From Trichostrongylus colubriformis (taxonomy: Eukaryota; Nematoda; Chromadorea; Rhabditida; Trichostrongylidae): 64,000 nt of DNA. The position numbers and the translations under genes were made by a program. The DNA lies in the NCBI GenBank assembly GCA_963978905.1, contig OZ022261.1:37032130-37096129 (forward strand), read 5' to 3'. Under the pieces are notes generated by a model. That model searched no databases. It was given only the letters and a program-made list of their open reading frames with translations, and was not told where the DNA came from. Of the stretch, positions 1-12,400 are shown in pieces. Each line of letters starts with the position of its first letter. Within the stretch, counting starts at the first letter, position 1.

Positions 1-2228
1 TGGATGAGCTAAAAAGGTCAGTTTTTCAAAATTCAAATACTCATTCAAGTGTTCAAGTGATACTCACTGCTGATAATGTGGGGGTAAGTCCTCTTGTCGA
101 AACCAAATCCTGTGCCTTCTATTGAGTTCAGCGCCCTTTTGTCGAATCCGAAGCCTGTGCCTTCTATTGAGTTTAAGGCTCTTTTGTCGAAACCGAAGCC
201 AGTTCCTTCTATCGAGTTCAGAGCTCTTTTATCGAATCCAAAGCCCGTTCCTTCTAATGAGTTCAGGGATCTTTTATCAAAACCGAAGCCAGTTCCATCT
301 AGTGAGTCCAGCGATCTTTTGTCGAACCCGAATCCACTGCCGTCGAGCGAATTCAGAGCTCTCTTGTCGAACCCAAATCCACTGCCATCAAGGGAATTCA
401 GTGCTCTTTTGTCAAAACCAAAGCCGTCACCTTCAAGAGAGTTCAGAGACCTCTTGATCAGGCCACCAAACCCATCACCGTCCAGTCCATCGAGGGCACG
501 CTTCCTGCGACCTGAAGATTCCATATGAGGAATATGAACACGAATTCACAACAATCTCTTTCTGATTAAAAAAAAAACCTTTCCCTTAAAGAGAACTGGT
601 TCTCCGTAAAATGCGAGCGCAGTACCTCCATGCATTTGAGGCATTTTGTAGGAAACGGAAGAAACATAAGCTACACAAAAAGCTCTGTATTGCTTTTTTC
701 TGAATTTTCGGAGTTCCGTGACACTAGAATATAACCTGCTGAAATAACGGTACAGTGGGTACGTACCGTTGGGCCAGAACGCGACGTCGCGCAAAGCTGC
801 GGCGTGCTCGCGCGAAACTAGCGACTCGATAAAGCTTACCCACTGATATTTCATGTACCGCACTTGGTGTGCGGCAAATTTTGTGCGACGACACAATTTG
901 ACTCAACTCTACATGTCTGAGACGCATTACTGCTTCGTTCCTACTTCTACGCGAATGGCAAATCGCACCCGTGCGCGAAATCGCGGCCTGATTTGGAATT
1001 TTCCGACGGTTGTGCCTTTTATGGAATGCTTTTGCGTACTTTTACATACTTCGTGTGGGATGCACAATTTTGTATGCCAGCGCTGTTGCGCGATGCTATA
1101 AGCGATCGCCACGTCTCGCAGCGGTGAAATCTCAATACAGTGCTTGACTCGAGAATCCCTAGGATGTTTTCCTCTATATCTAGAGGTCATGGATTTCAGA
1201 TTAGACAGTAAACCTTTCCATCAACAGTTAAATGGATTTCAGACAGAGCTCAGCCTCAAGGCGAAGGAAATTCGGTAGTTTCTTAAAATTTACTGAAATT
1301 TGAGCTACACCCGCCACGCCTACAGTTGCCTGAATTTCCAGAAAAAGCAGGGTCAAGCTGGATTTCCACTGGCTGCCTAGGGGTATTCTATGGGCGAGTC
1401 GCTGAACAGGATTTCGCAACGAGAAATGCTGCGTTAGCGACACAGCGGCGACACACTTACATACGGCGACCTTACCTCGCGTGCGATGCGTGCCACTTAG
1501 AACGCCGTATGTACGTGTGTCCTGAAGCGATCACCATTATCGTCCTTTTATCGCTTTAAGACCCAACAAGACAAGGCACCTCTAGCTTGCACATTTCGCG
1601 TGGCAAGCCCTCTTGCGACATTGTGTCCTAACCATACACTCCCTATTGCATGCCATCCAAGCTGGACATATCTCTTCTATGCCCCACTAGAAACCATTCT
1701 TAAGGCCTTCAGGAAGGAGTAGGTGTGGAAATCTCCACACACAGCTCGACCCTATTTACAAAGCCTTTTTTCATGAGTATTTCCTTCAAAGAATGCCACG
1801 TCTCCGCACGCTATTTTTCAGCGGAAGCCTTGTCTTTGCCTTTACCAAATTCATTCCTTGAATCTACGAACGCAAGTCTTCTTTCAGAAACTTGAAACAG
1901 TGAATATTGCCATAACTTACTTGAAACTCTCATTCCACCAAAGCCATTTCCTTCTAAGTCATCCAGCGCTGGCGGCGGATTTGTCACATCAGGCCTGCTA
2001 CAGACGAGCTGCGAGACTCCGACTATTAACTGAAAAGCGGCTTTGAAATAAACGCAACGTTCTTTGCCCTCCCACAATATAGATTCTTTCTAAAAGGAGA
2101 ATCAACCAGTGGGAGGGGCACCGACCAGCATTTTCAGTACTCCTACTTTCATTCTGTCGAAATGGATTAAGGGCTTTGGTAATAAACACATCAGAACTTA
2201 CCACACAACGAATGAGAAAAATCAGCAT
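1..2228 (-). CDS. nlp-14: Orcokinin-like neuropeptide precursor NLP-14 (3' end beyond window)
   Basis: Encodes a secreted prepropeptide cut at KR sites into orcokinin-like peptides, the nematode NLP-14 type. Inferred minus-strand exons are 2228-2202, 2029-1921, 511-68 and 8 to beyond 1. Exon 1 (9 codons) is followed by GTAAGT. Exon 2 follows TTTTCAG and ends before GTAAGT. Exon 3 follows CTTCAG and ends before GTGAGT. A 59-nt intron (67-9) then ends in TTTTTAG. All phases agree (0, 1, 1). Exons 1+2 give a good signal peptide (MLIFLIRCVLIVGVSQLVCS), then a linker and a divergent peptide ALDDLEGNGFGGM. Exon 3 opens with RRKR and carries nine peptides of the pattern (A/S)LxSL(D/E)GxGFGFD, each followed by KR except the first, which ends GGLIKR. 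If exon 3 is not spliced at 68, it reads to a TGA at 45-47. The family call is secure; the splice model is inferred without transcript data, and further exons inside the 1.4-kb intron cannot be excluded. Confidence 0.88.
90..497 (-). repeat. Nine tandem neuropeptide-coding units (about 45 bp each)
   Basis: The first unit is 48 bp and the other eight are 45 bp. In order they encode ALDGLDGDGFGGLIKR, SLNSLEGDGFGFDKR, ALNSLDGSGFGFDKR twice, SLDSLDGTGFGFDKR, SLNSLEGTGFGFDKR and ALNSIEGTGFGFDKR three times. The GFGFD core is constant while positions 1, 3, 5, 6 and 8 vary. Identical neighbours lie next to each other, as expected of unequal exchange. The repeats also hold false open frames on the plus strand. 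Confidence 0.95.
512..1920 (-). other. Large second intron of nlp-14
   Basis: This 1.4-kb stretch lies between the GTAAGT donor at 1920 and the CTTCAG acceptor at 514-512. I see no further orcokinin-like peptide in it. Part of it (about 760-1120) is CG-rich with many GCG/CGC words, unlike its surroundings. No mobile element with recognisable ends was found. Confidence 0.6.
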
Positions 2229-2253
2229 GTGAGAACCCGATGTCGAGCAGACA

Positions 2254-2259
2254 CTGAAA
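2254..2259 (-). promoter_or_regulatory. Candidate spliced-leader trans-splice acceptor of nlp-14
   Basis: On the minus strand the text TATTTCAG ends at 2254, leaving a 25-nt 5' leader before the ATG at 2228. Nematode mRNAs commonly receive a spliced leader at such a site close to the start codon. No in-frame ATG lies between. It could instead be an ordinary cis acceptor for an upstream non-coding exon. Confidence 0.45.
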
Positions 2260-2324
2260 TACTGTGGAACTGATCGAACAAATTAGAACGACGAAATACT
2301 GTGGAACTGATCGAACAAATTAGA
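2256..2324. repeat. 37-bp tandem duplication upstream of nlp-14
   Basis: The 32-bp text at 2256-2287 is repeated at 2293-2324, a 37-bp period, with no differences inside the 32 bp. The change lies just outside: copy 1 is preceded by CT, which makes the CTGAAAT that reads as a TTTCAG acceptor on the minus strand; copy 2 is preceded by AC, so it lacks the AG. Confidence 0.9.
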
Positions 2325-5300
2325 TCTTGGACGGTTTTCATAATAATTGACCCAGTTGAACGATCTATGTAGTGTCGTCGAGGTACGGAATGAGTTCGAG
2401 CGGGAAAATATCTTGTTATTGGCATCAGAAAATTAGTTGCACAACATGAGCCCAAATGCTTTACGAGGCAAATGCGATCAGCAACAAGGGGACATGATGA
2501 AATGGAAGACAAGCGATGTGGGTAACAGCGGTAGCTCCTGCTAGGAACCTCGAAATTCTCGGATCAGTAATTATTGCAGTGGAAGGATGATCTTGTTTCA
2601 GGAGAACCAAAGTGGTCCGTGTGACTCATTAAGGACAGGCTGAATAACCAAATAGGCATCACACGCTGGTTAGAGAGCAATCTGTGAGCCCACAAAACAG
2701 AAAACGAGCAAGCTGCAAGAAACTATCAGTGAAGAAGCAGGTGAAACACAACTCGAGAGCAAAGGCCTGTCCCGCCCATCACTGGTGGCGTATGAGGCTT
2801 CAGCTGGCATTCGTTAAGGCCGATGGACTAGCTATCACCATCCACGGACCTAATATAAGAACACGGCGTTATATAGGGCGGGCAATGGCACATCCAACCC
2901 ACTAGGGTTGAATATAACTCATTTCAGTGCTAAATTCCCAACCAATAATTTCGACCCCGCCCCTTGAACAGAAGAGTCACAGGATGTGCCCTAGCGTCCC
3001 ACGAGACCTCGTCAAATAGTCGTAAAGGACTAAAGGACTTGGTATTTATTTGAAATTAGCTCGGTGGACTGGAAAACGACTAACGTAGGTCACTGAGCTA
3101 ATTCGCGCTTTAAAGTTAGGGGAGTGCGCCTAAGGACACTTGTGAGTTCTCTTTCTGATGAAGAGAGGTTCCGTCACTGAAAATGCTAAAGCTCATGTGG
3201 AACTCGACCAGGTCAAGCGTATTCGAAATAAGTCATACGCGTCCTGGAGAAGCCTGATGAGGTGTCTTGCTGGTCGCCCTTATAGGGACAAGGAATATAG
3301 CACGTACACAAAGTTCTACTACGAGATCTTCAGCCAGCACTGAGCTTTCAGTGTTCCCTCTGTTCCGTTCAGCCGACAAAGGGGCATTGTTCACTGGATT
3401 CTCTGAAACTCACACTACCTAACAAAGAGTCCAAACAAGGAATGGTTTAGTGAGCGAGCTGCTTTGAACCACAACTGCAGTTTTAGATGCCTTGAATATT
3501 CTCTAAATAGATGGAACGATGGATGGAAAGAAGGTACAATGTATGGTTAGATGATGGACAGTATTATTTTGAATGAGCAGTGGCGTGATGGCTGGAAGAA
3601 CACGTGTCGGATTTGCTTCGAGGTGGCACAGCACGCACTCGAGTCGTGCTCAGCATGTACCCAGGAAAGAAGCTTACTATAAGCTGCTGAGCGTGAGCTC
3701 AAAAGTAGGGGCTAATGTGTACAGAGCCAAGAGCATGGCCCTGCATATTGTTACTGTACTGTACAGTACCTAGGAGTAAACCCCAATGAAGTGGGCAGTT
3801 CATGGGTTTTCAAACAGATACCCGGAAAAGAAGTGACGTACTGCAGGCGAGAGCCAAAGGTGGCTGGTAGATGGCGAAGGCATATCGCTGGACTCCTTCC
3901 TTATTGAGTTAAGTGAGTTCCGAGTACGCTGAGGGAGAGTGAAAAGAGGTCGGAATGAGACGCATTCCACTGACATCTGCGTACGTCACCTCAAGCACCA
4001 TCGGATTTGTCGCCCCCGTGTGGCACTCATATTGCCCCCCCCCCTCCTGCCCATTATCGTAATGGTATGACACACTTCAAAAGCCACGTGACCCATTGAA
4101 AACGCATACTGGGAGTTGGAGCAATGATTCCTGTGGAATCGCCAGACCTTCCTTCTCTGAGTCAATGGGTTTCCCGCAGGCTTGGCGCTTGGCCAAAAAA
4201 AATTTCAGGTCGGCTTTGAGATTCGCAAGTTTTATTGAAGGGGGGATTTGGGTTGCTTGAAGGAGTGGAATAACCATCATATTAATGTCAGCCCTGTGAG
4301 CAGTATGCTACCAGTGTTTCAGGCGGAAGTTCAAATCTACCTTCGATATAGTGAAAAGCCATGAATAAATTTTTTAGTAAAAATTTTTAATACCGAATAT
4401 TTTCCCTTTATTTGACTGGGCTCTTGAATTTCCTGCATTGATGCGCATCATTGCTCCCTCTGTAATCTGCATTTTTAAGAGTCATTACTTACAAGAAATT
4501 TCCTGCCTAAATATTCATAGCCTTGAAAATGGTCATTTTGCTGACGCATTCAGAAATCTTTGAGCATCAGCGGGATTGTCACAGCTTTCTTACTCAGCTC
4601 TGCATTGCCGGAAAAATTTTGGATGTTGTATGTCACCCATATTAGCCGATACTATGTTCATCCGAGTAAAACAAAGTAGGTAAACCACTGATTCTAATTA
4701 AGATTTGATACCCACCGGCGCAATGGATAGCACAGTGTAAGCCATGCACAGGAGCAATGGTCCCTAGCTAGCTGAACCGACAAGCTTGGTCGGTACAATG
4801 GCAAATCAATATTAGTCAACAACTGTTCTATGCGCTCTATGCCTTATTGATACCCGATGACGGCACAGAAGACGTGGCCACTTACAATCTACCTCCCTGG
4901 GATGATTTTGATTGGTGGTTCCACATGACTACCAATCATGGTGACAAATCACGCATGCCGAATACCCGGTAATATACGAAAGACGTGTCCGGGATGTTGT
5001 GAAGCTCCATTCAAGGGCCGTTGAATAGCTTTTTGGCTGGACAAGCATTCAAAAGCCGACAGTATTTTTGATTAATCTGGAAACAAATTTATAGCGAGTA
5101 GCAGGCTGTGAGCAAATGTGCACTTGTAAGAATAGATTCAGCGTTCTACGCTCTAGAGGCTATCAAGAAGTAACCTATTCAGGATAAAGTTACTGAGGGA
5201 ATCCCTGCAATTCGAACAGAGAACTTTGTTCTGTTTCTCAGAGGCTTTTAGGTAGACTCCGGACAAATGCGAAAGCCTGATCCAGGATCCTGCTGATATC

Positions 5301-8300
5301 TGGATCTTTACAAACAATGAGCCTACCAACGAACTTCTCGCTGATCTCTGGCCATTGTGCCAGTGCAACGATCTGCGCTATGGAATACCAAGTAGGAGAC
5401 GTAGAGTTTCACGGGCAACACAGGCATACAAATAGTGATCGCAATGGAGTAGAAGCATTTTGCAAGTATTGCGAAACAAAGTTGCCGTGAATGTGTCATT
5501 TGGCGTTTTCCGACTGTTTAATACTGCTTGTTAGCAGCATTTTTCTTTTCAATAGATGAAGCTCTGAAAGGGGTATTCAGCTTGTATTCTTTCTGCAAAA
5601 GTGTGCCGCTGCACACCTATGGGAGTGGTAGCTCACGCGCGTATGCATACAGTAAGAATGTTGGATAGAAAAATCGCACAAGTGGTCATCTGGGACTCAT
5701 GGACGACCAGGCAGCCCTGCATTATATGCTTAACATGTACCACACCCTTTTTTAGTACTACACAGGTCTTCTCCTGCGATGGATAGCTTCACAGGAGCAA
5801 TTCAATATAAGGTTGTAGTGAAACAATGACCAAAGACGTACGCAAAAGGTCTGACCAGGTTTCACATATTACACTTAATAAACATAAATTAGGACTTAGT
5901 GTGTGTAGGGGGCAACAATATGGCTCTTCTGGCAACGCATGCCATCTGCGTCTGTCAATGGTGGATTGCAAGCAGTGACCAATCACAAGCTCCGCTTACT
6001 CATGCAGTGGATTCATTACGTCGAGATCTTCTATCTTTCTAATGGAGATCTTCTCAGCACTTTCAAATAACAAGTCGAGTGAACTTGGAGACCAAAGCAT
6101 CAATCATGTTGTGGTAATAATGAATGTGTTTTACCATCGAATGAAATTAGAACAAATGAGAGATGGGTTGACGACTGATCTGAATTGCCGTCCCCCTAGC
6201 CATTACTGCAATTGCCGAAAGTAGATTGCGTGGTGAATAATTAGCATTGTTATATGTTTCTCGAGCTAGAAATAGTAATGGTCTCGGCTAGAAGCAATGA
6301 GCAATGAATGACGTGATTGTCTCTCAGTTACAGATACATATGTACTACGGCTTATACAGACATTTTTCATCCACGAGGCACCTAGGTCCGAAGATGTATG
6401 GGTGGTTGGTTATTCGATCATAGATTAATGGTCATGTACTTGAAGCAGTAAAGATAGAATTTTGCATTTCATGTCAGATATTTCAATAATAACACCTTGT
6501 AAATCACTTAAATGATCATGAACTGTTTGAGTGATAAATAGACAGTGGGCGGACAATCAATTAATAGGTATACTCAATGGGGATCATAGTGTGACGTCAT
6601 TTTGGCAACTGTCACACGTGATCGGGAAATCCTTATTAAAGCAGCGCCATAAAGGCCCTCTGAGCGTCACCAACAATGAAATGCATGCTATTCATTAGGG
6701 GCGTCCGAAAAGCTGAAATTGAAAGCATGCCAGTTGACAGTAGTGGTGAACGGGCTGAAGGCGCTAAATTAAAAAGCGAAAACCATTAAATTGAAAATAT
6801 CTAAATGGCGAGTTGGTTGATTCGCTGAAAATGACTGCATCTTTGATAAAGCTCATTCAGTATGCAAAGAGTACCCACGTACCGTGCAGTTTTCGTGAGT
6901 TTTTTCCTGAAGGTCTACAGTACGCCATGTGTGTTACACCCAAAATTCATGGTACACACCTCGTGAAGCCAATAATTCCAGCTTTTCAAGGATATTGTGA
7001 GTGAACATGATTGGTTGCTTCTGGAATTGCCTGCATTCAATTCCAGAACAAGGACACTTCTCAGGATGAAACCTTTTGTTTTGCCAGATTAACCCATCGC
7101 AGCTCCCTTATAATAAAACCAACTTCGAGTCGCGCAATAATCTCGAACCCCGGGAGAATCCCCACAAGTATTAAAGCTTCTCAAAGTTACAAAAATCAAT
7201 TACCAGATTGATATTAAAAAACACTAGTTAGGACTTCGATTCGATCTTGAAAGTTGGGGCTCCACGGATCATCTTCTGTTACTGGATGAGCTCGAGCTCA
7301 TTCCAGGATCTTTTCACGAAGCATCCTGGTTTCACATTTTCTATTGCAGCCAAGCCATTATAAATGATAGCCTTGACAAGAGTGAGACCTTTACTGCCGG
7401 ATTACCGAGCGCAATAGCAGAGATCGCAGTCAAGCCTATCATTTACTTCACCCCATCACGGTAATACTGAAATATTAGGTTGGTTCGTAAATTCTGACTC
7501 GCTTACAACATTTTTGCATTTTTTCCAGTCTCGCTGTAAAAGACTCGCCAACGTCTACACTCCAGCTAAATATTGACGGATACGTGAAAAAAAATTAAAA
7601 CGTGAAAGAAACTGGTTGACCCCGGAAGTTAGTGATGAATGATTTAACGAGAGCTTATGCAGCTGTGTAATGGTGACGCGCAAATACAGTGAGACTACCC
7701 AAAACTTTTTCAGTGTCAAGTTCATTCATATTCTGTCTAATAGGAACTATCTCCTTAGTCGCTAACGTACGTTGTTCGTGGTATCCAGTCGTTTTCCAGA
7801 AGAAATTCCTTAGATGGCGAACACTGACTAATTTACTGACTTAGTCCACTTTTCTCGAACGAAATGGGACTGTCGGTTCGAACGAGAATGCATTTAAGCA
7901 TTAAACAGCTCCCTGCCAAGGAGAAAAGAAATCTGGTGAAATGGGTATGAGTGGTTTGTGGAAATGAGGTCTTCCAATCTAGTTTTCTCTAACTGTTCCT
8001 GTTCGATGACTTCTCAATGGAGAAAACTGCTCTACCACAACTATTATATAATGTAATTTGTACCAAGATGTGCTCGATGGGAAAGGGCTATGCTTAGAGA
8101 AGATCGCTGTGCTCCCTCCACCAGTCAACACCTGGAGTGCTGAGAGTTGAATATGGCCTTTCTTCCAAGCATAAAAGTGCTGGAAATCATCAGCTTAACT
8201 CCGTTTCTTGAATGTATGATACTCTGAACACATTTATCACACAAAACTGTAAAGCTAGAGATTCTGCCAATCCCACTGCAAGGCCGCTTTCACAGTCAAC

Positions 8301-9018
8301 GTTTGAAAGAAAGCGTCAAATTGGCACAACGGTTCAGGCACGAGTAGACTAATTTGTTACACCACTGGAGTTGTGTAGCAGGGACTGAACAGAGTAATCA
8401 AATTGTATCTTCACTTTGTCACCGAATAGCCAGATCGCCGAACACCTGTTATCCAATATCTCCTAACTTTCTAAAAACTGGCTACCTGCACTTCAAGAAG
8501 GTGATCACTTCCTGCACTTTCATCCATTCTCTAATTTTTTTTCAAATGAAGGCTATGTAGCTCTCATGCTCTCATAAAAATAATTTGATTAGCACAGTTC
8601 TGTAGCTCTCCGGGCCTTGGAATTGTTTTGAATTAATCCTATTTGTATAAATGGCCTGTGGAGACGTAATTTCATGTTCTGTTTATAATCACATTATTTA
8701 CCACATTGTAGTAGAATGAATAGTTGAATTGATAAAGAAATTAATAAATGAACGCATGCTCGACGTAGGATTGCAGTCTGTTGAAACAACAACATTCCGG
8801 TCTCCTATTAGTTGCCACAGGTACTGTAAGAATGAACGGAGAAGCTAAGTAAGTAAAGGAATTCGACTCGTCTGGTCCAGCTTCCCGAGGTACTTCCTTG
8901 AAATTTCCGAGACACTTCTTTTTCGAAAAAAAAGCCGACAGATAAAAGTAACGCGTGAGATCGGCCATGTAGTTGGCAAAAGTTATAAGGTTTGTTTAGC
9001 ACTTCGCTGCTGATCAAC
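2325..9018. other. Gene-poor intergenic DNA
   Basis: No gene could be supported here. A 61-codon plus-strand frame at 3158-3343 (Lys/Arg/Tyr-rich) has coding-like composition but no recognisable family and no clear splice sites. A C-tract lies near 4030-4050. A mariner-like terminus (TATTAGGTTGG) occurs at 7473-7483 without a partner. The rest is AT-rich with frequent stops in all frames. Confidence 0.5.
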
Positions 9019-9387
9019 ATGAACCTTTGCGCTATTTTTACCATATTCATGGCAGCAACATCTTATTCACGCCAGTGCATCCCCTGGTTCAATGGAAAGC
9101 ACGTATCGAGAATTCTTCAGTGGGCAATCTCGTTTACATTTTTGTTAAAAGAAATCCACTCTGTCCTACGCCAGCCTTTGGGTTGCCTGAAGGTGCAACA
9201 TGGGGGTCGTTCTGGCGACTTTTTCAGAAGGTGCTCGTGCGACACGAAAAATTCCCTCGACACGGTGCTACGCCCAAGTTTCACAAAGTACGATGCCATG
9301 ACGGTCTCTGATGGATACGGCTCTTTAAAATTCACTGTTCTTCTGAGTTTTACGACGTACATCATAACTTCAGCCATGGTTCCTTGA
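9019..9387 (+). CDS. Possible small secreted protein, first exon (unrecognised)
   Basis: The ATG at 9019 opens with MNLCAIFTIFMAATSYSRQC, which has the charge and hydrophobic profile of a signal peptide; an in-frame upstream ATG exists at 8992 but would bury it. The frame stays open to 9387. A second open frame overlaps it from an acceptor-like TTCTTCAG at about 9118 and contains a Pro/Gly/Trp-rich stretch, so a spliced product is possible, but I could not find donor and acceptor in matching phase. The opposite strand is also open (9117-9482). No family is recognised. Chance remains a real alternative in AT-rich DNA. Confidence 0.2.
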   Translation: MNLCAIFTIFMAATSYSRQCIPWFNGKHVSRILQWAISFTFLLKEIHSVLRQPLGCLKVQHGGRSGDFFRRCSCDTKNSLDTVLRPSFTKYDAMTVSDGYGSLKFTVLLSFTTYIITSAMVP

Positions 9388-9482
9388 AAGGTCAATTTCC
9401 AGTTTTTGTCAAAGTTCTTTTTGTGATGTGTCTGAGCCGTGCTCATGGGCAGTGCTTTCGTATTCGTTTTTGTCTCAGACAT

Positions 9483-12400
9483 TCTGCGCTTCGTTGTGTA
9501 TTACCCACCCTAAATAAATAAATAAAGCATGCGTGAAAGCTTTTACAAGCCGAGGGTAGTGGGGGGGGGGGGGTGGCCACATTATGAAATATGGATTTGT
9601 AGCCGACCGACGGAATCCACATAAGGAAAGACACGCAAAGAGTCATACGAAGGAAAGTGCGTTATACGGAGGCATGTTTCACAAGTACATAAGTAAAGCC
9701 AAAAAGTGGAAAGAGCCTTCAAGACGCCACGAGATGAGTCATTACTTTGGTGAAGGTCAGCAGCGAAATTGAAACTCATTATTTAATGAGGACTGGCAGG
9801 AACGAAAACTCCACGTTCCTTGGTAATCAGCCAAATCCACAAAAATTGGATCCCTTCCAGCTTCCGTCATTCAGAACGTAAGAATTCCGCACTGAAACAT
9901 GCACAGACGTGAATTTGTAAAAAAAAGTAAAACAGCAGAGTGTCTGGAACCCACATAATCAGGCTGCTACTAATCTTATCTTACATTTGCCTGTGGAGAA
10001 AGATTTAGACTCTTGGAAATCGCTAATCGATGTCACCCTTTAGTGCGATAGCCTGAGATATCGCTGTTATATCTAAACTGGCTGTTTTTCAAACACTTTC
10101 CCTTTTGCAATTCTTTATGGACGAAGAACATATCAAAGACTGTGGTCGAAGTGAACTCAGAAAAACAGAGACTATTTCGCAATAAGATGTGGTACAACGA
10201 GATCTCTGAGGATATTCTACAATTATCTTTACACGGTTTTATTCAGATATGATTGTTCTTGTTTATTTTATAATTGTTCCTTCCCGGGTTTTCTAATTTT
10301 TAGGCAGGCTGCTGGCCGAAATCGTGTAGCGAATACCCATCGTGAGGGGCTTACACGGTGATTAGAGTATAACGTCAAATTAGGTTAGAAAATTCATTGA
10401 AACGGGTCAGACCCGAGTGCAACCGATTTGCGTGACGCTAATTTCTTTTCGCTTACTTGATCCCTCCCCTTAACCCTTCCTCAGAGAGCTAATCCTCTAT
10501 CAAACCGTCAGTTGTGAAAATGTTGTGAATCAAGCTCGCAGTCCCATAACAATTTGTCTCAAGGTACAGGGTAGAGTCGGGAACATTGTGCCAATCCGAC
10601 AGCGTCCCAATCAACTGAATTTTCCTGTTGGGGATTCTCATCTCATGCTGTAGTCTGATCTGATAGACGTATTTTACTTTGCAGCACAGTGTTACAGCAT
10701 GTGATCATTATGCTGGTTACGGTATTTTTGAAAGTTGCAGGATTGTATAGACGTTTAATTGGCGGCTTAGTGATACCTGAGTTTACTGTAATTCCGAGGA
10801 AGGATGCTCAAAGCTAATAAGGCAAGAAAGCTTCCTAAACAGTGGAACAGATGACTAGGAAGGCCAAGTAACTGGAAGCTTCCTACGTCTGATATCATGG
10901 TGAGTTGAAAATGGAGAGAAAATGCTCAACCGATGAAATTTCAGCCGCAGTCAACTGCAATACAACTACAGATCTTCACTGAGCTCACAAGATCACATTC
11001 AAAAGTTTTTGAAAACGTCAAAGAATTAAGAAATGATTAAGAAGTGCGGTATAACATGGATTCCTTTGTTTCAGAGTGACAAGCCGCATGGAGGAAGGGA
11101 GTGGGGCGTTACTGGGTAAGGCTCGGGTAAGCTCATTGTCAAATACTTCCCTTATGCATGTTGTTGTAGACGTTGAGATTGTGAAGCTCAATTGCGAAAC
11201 AATTTTCACGATACATTTTCTATCACAACGTTCACTACATAACTATTGTAGTAGGCATGAAACATTGGATTTCTTGTTAACTCGATTATTTACCACAAGG
11301 TAAACATATGCTGTGCAAAAAATGTATTTTGCTGTCGAACAAAACCCTCTACCTTGAAATTCATGGCAAGGATTTGAGATGATGCATGTTCGATCCAGAA
11401 GATATGATATTACCTGATGATTGACGATAATACATGATATTACCCGATCAATACCAATACATTAGACAAATTGCGGAAATAAATTAGGAAAGGGGTGCCT
11501 AATCAACCAGAAATTTTCTCGGAAGCTTCTTAATAAGGCCAAACATATATTTTCCTGGGAGGTGATTTCGAAGCTTTTTGTGGGGGGCCATCTCGTATTT
11601 AAATTTATGGGGACCATCAAGAATAGATGTCTTCGCATGAAGCGATTCGCAAGGGAATTAAATATGAAAAGAGATTCATGTGTTTACTGGAGAAGCCAAC
11701 CAGTGTATCATGTACTAATGACTGCCGTTTCAAAGGTTTCACGCAAACGATGATCTTCAAGGGGCAATGGATTAGGGATGCAGCTACTAGTTGGCACTAC
11801 TACGGCTCATAGCAAGCTATCCATTTCATGTATGAGACGAGTAATGAGCAACTATTCAATGGCTAGGATTGCGGATGTCGTTAAGAAAACAACGAAAAAC
11901 AAAATCTAGTTATCATTCCACACATGTTAATGAACACGTGAGAAGGGGGCGGCAACAGCTACGTCGTTATGTGTTACCCGAGAGAATTCGAGAGTGTTCC
12001 GCAGGCACTAACTCGACTTTGAAACGACGTCATCTTGGCTCGTGATGAACTTGCGAACGTTCTATGAAATTCGGATTTATAAAGGAAATGAACTGAAACC
12101 CCTCCACTCATATCCAAGGACAATGTACTAATATGGCTTCCGATGACGTGATGCCTCGGTAATAAGAGATTTTTTGTGTCACATGGTAAACTTAATATTA
12201 CGGCCGAGTTCGAATGAAAATTTAACTTCCTAGTTATCTGTAATCTTTTGTGTGGCCAACCAGCCACTGTGTGTTAAATGGTAACCAGCCAGAAGCAAAC
12301 TTCGCCGGCACTTTCTCATGAGAGTGAGCTACACCTACAGCCCATCTGCGACATCAAATGTGACATATAAATAAATACATAAAAATGTGCATGAAACCTG

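Noticed and set aside
94..528. Two long plus-strand frames over the first 500 bp
   Set aside because: They are shadows of the tandem neuropeptide units on the minus strand; the repeat period of 45 keeps all frames open.
7473..7483. TATTAGGTTGG, like a mariner terminus after a TA target
   Set aside because: No inverse partner was seen within about 1.5 kb and no transposase remnant follows.
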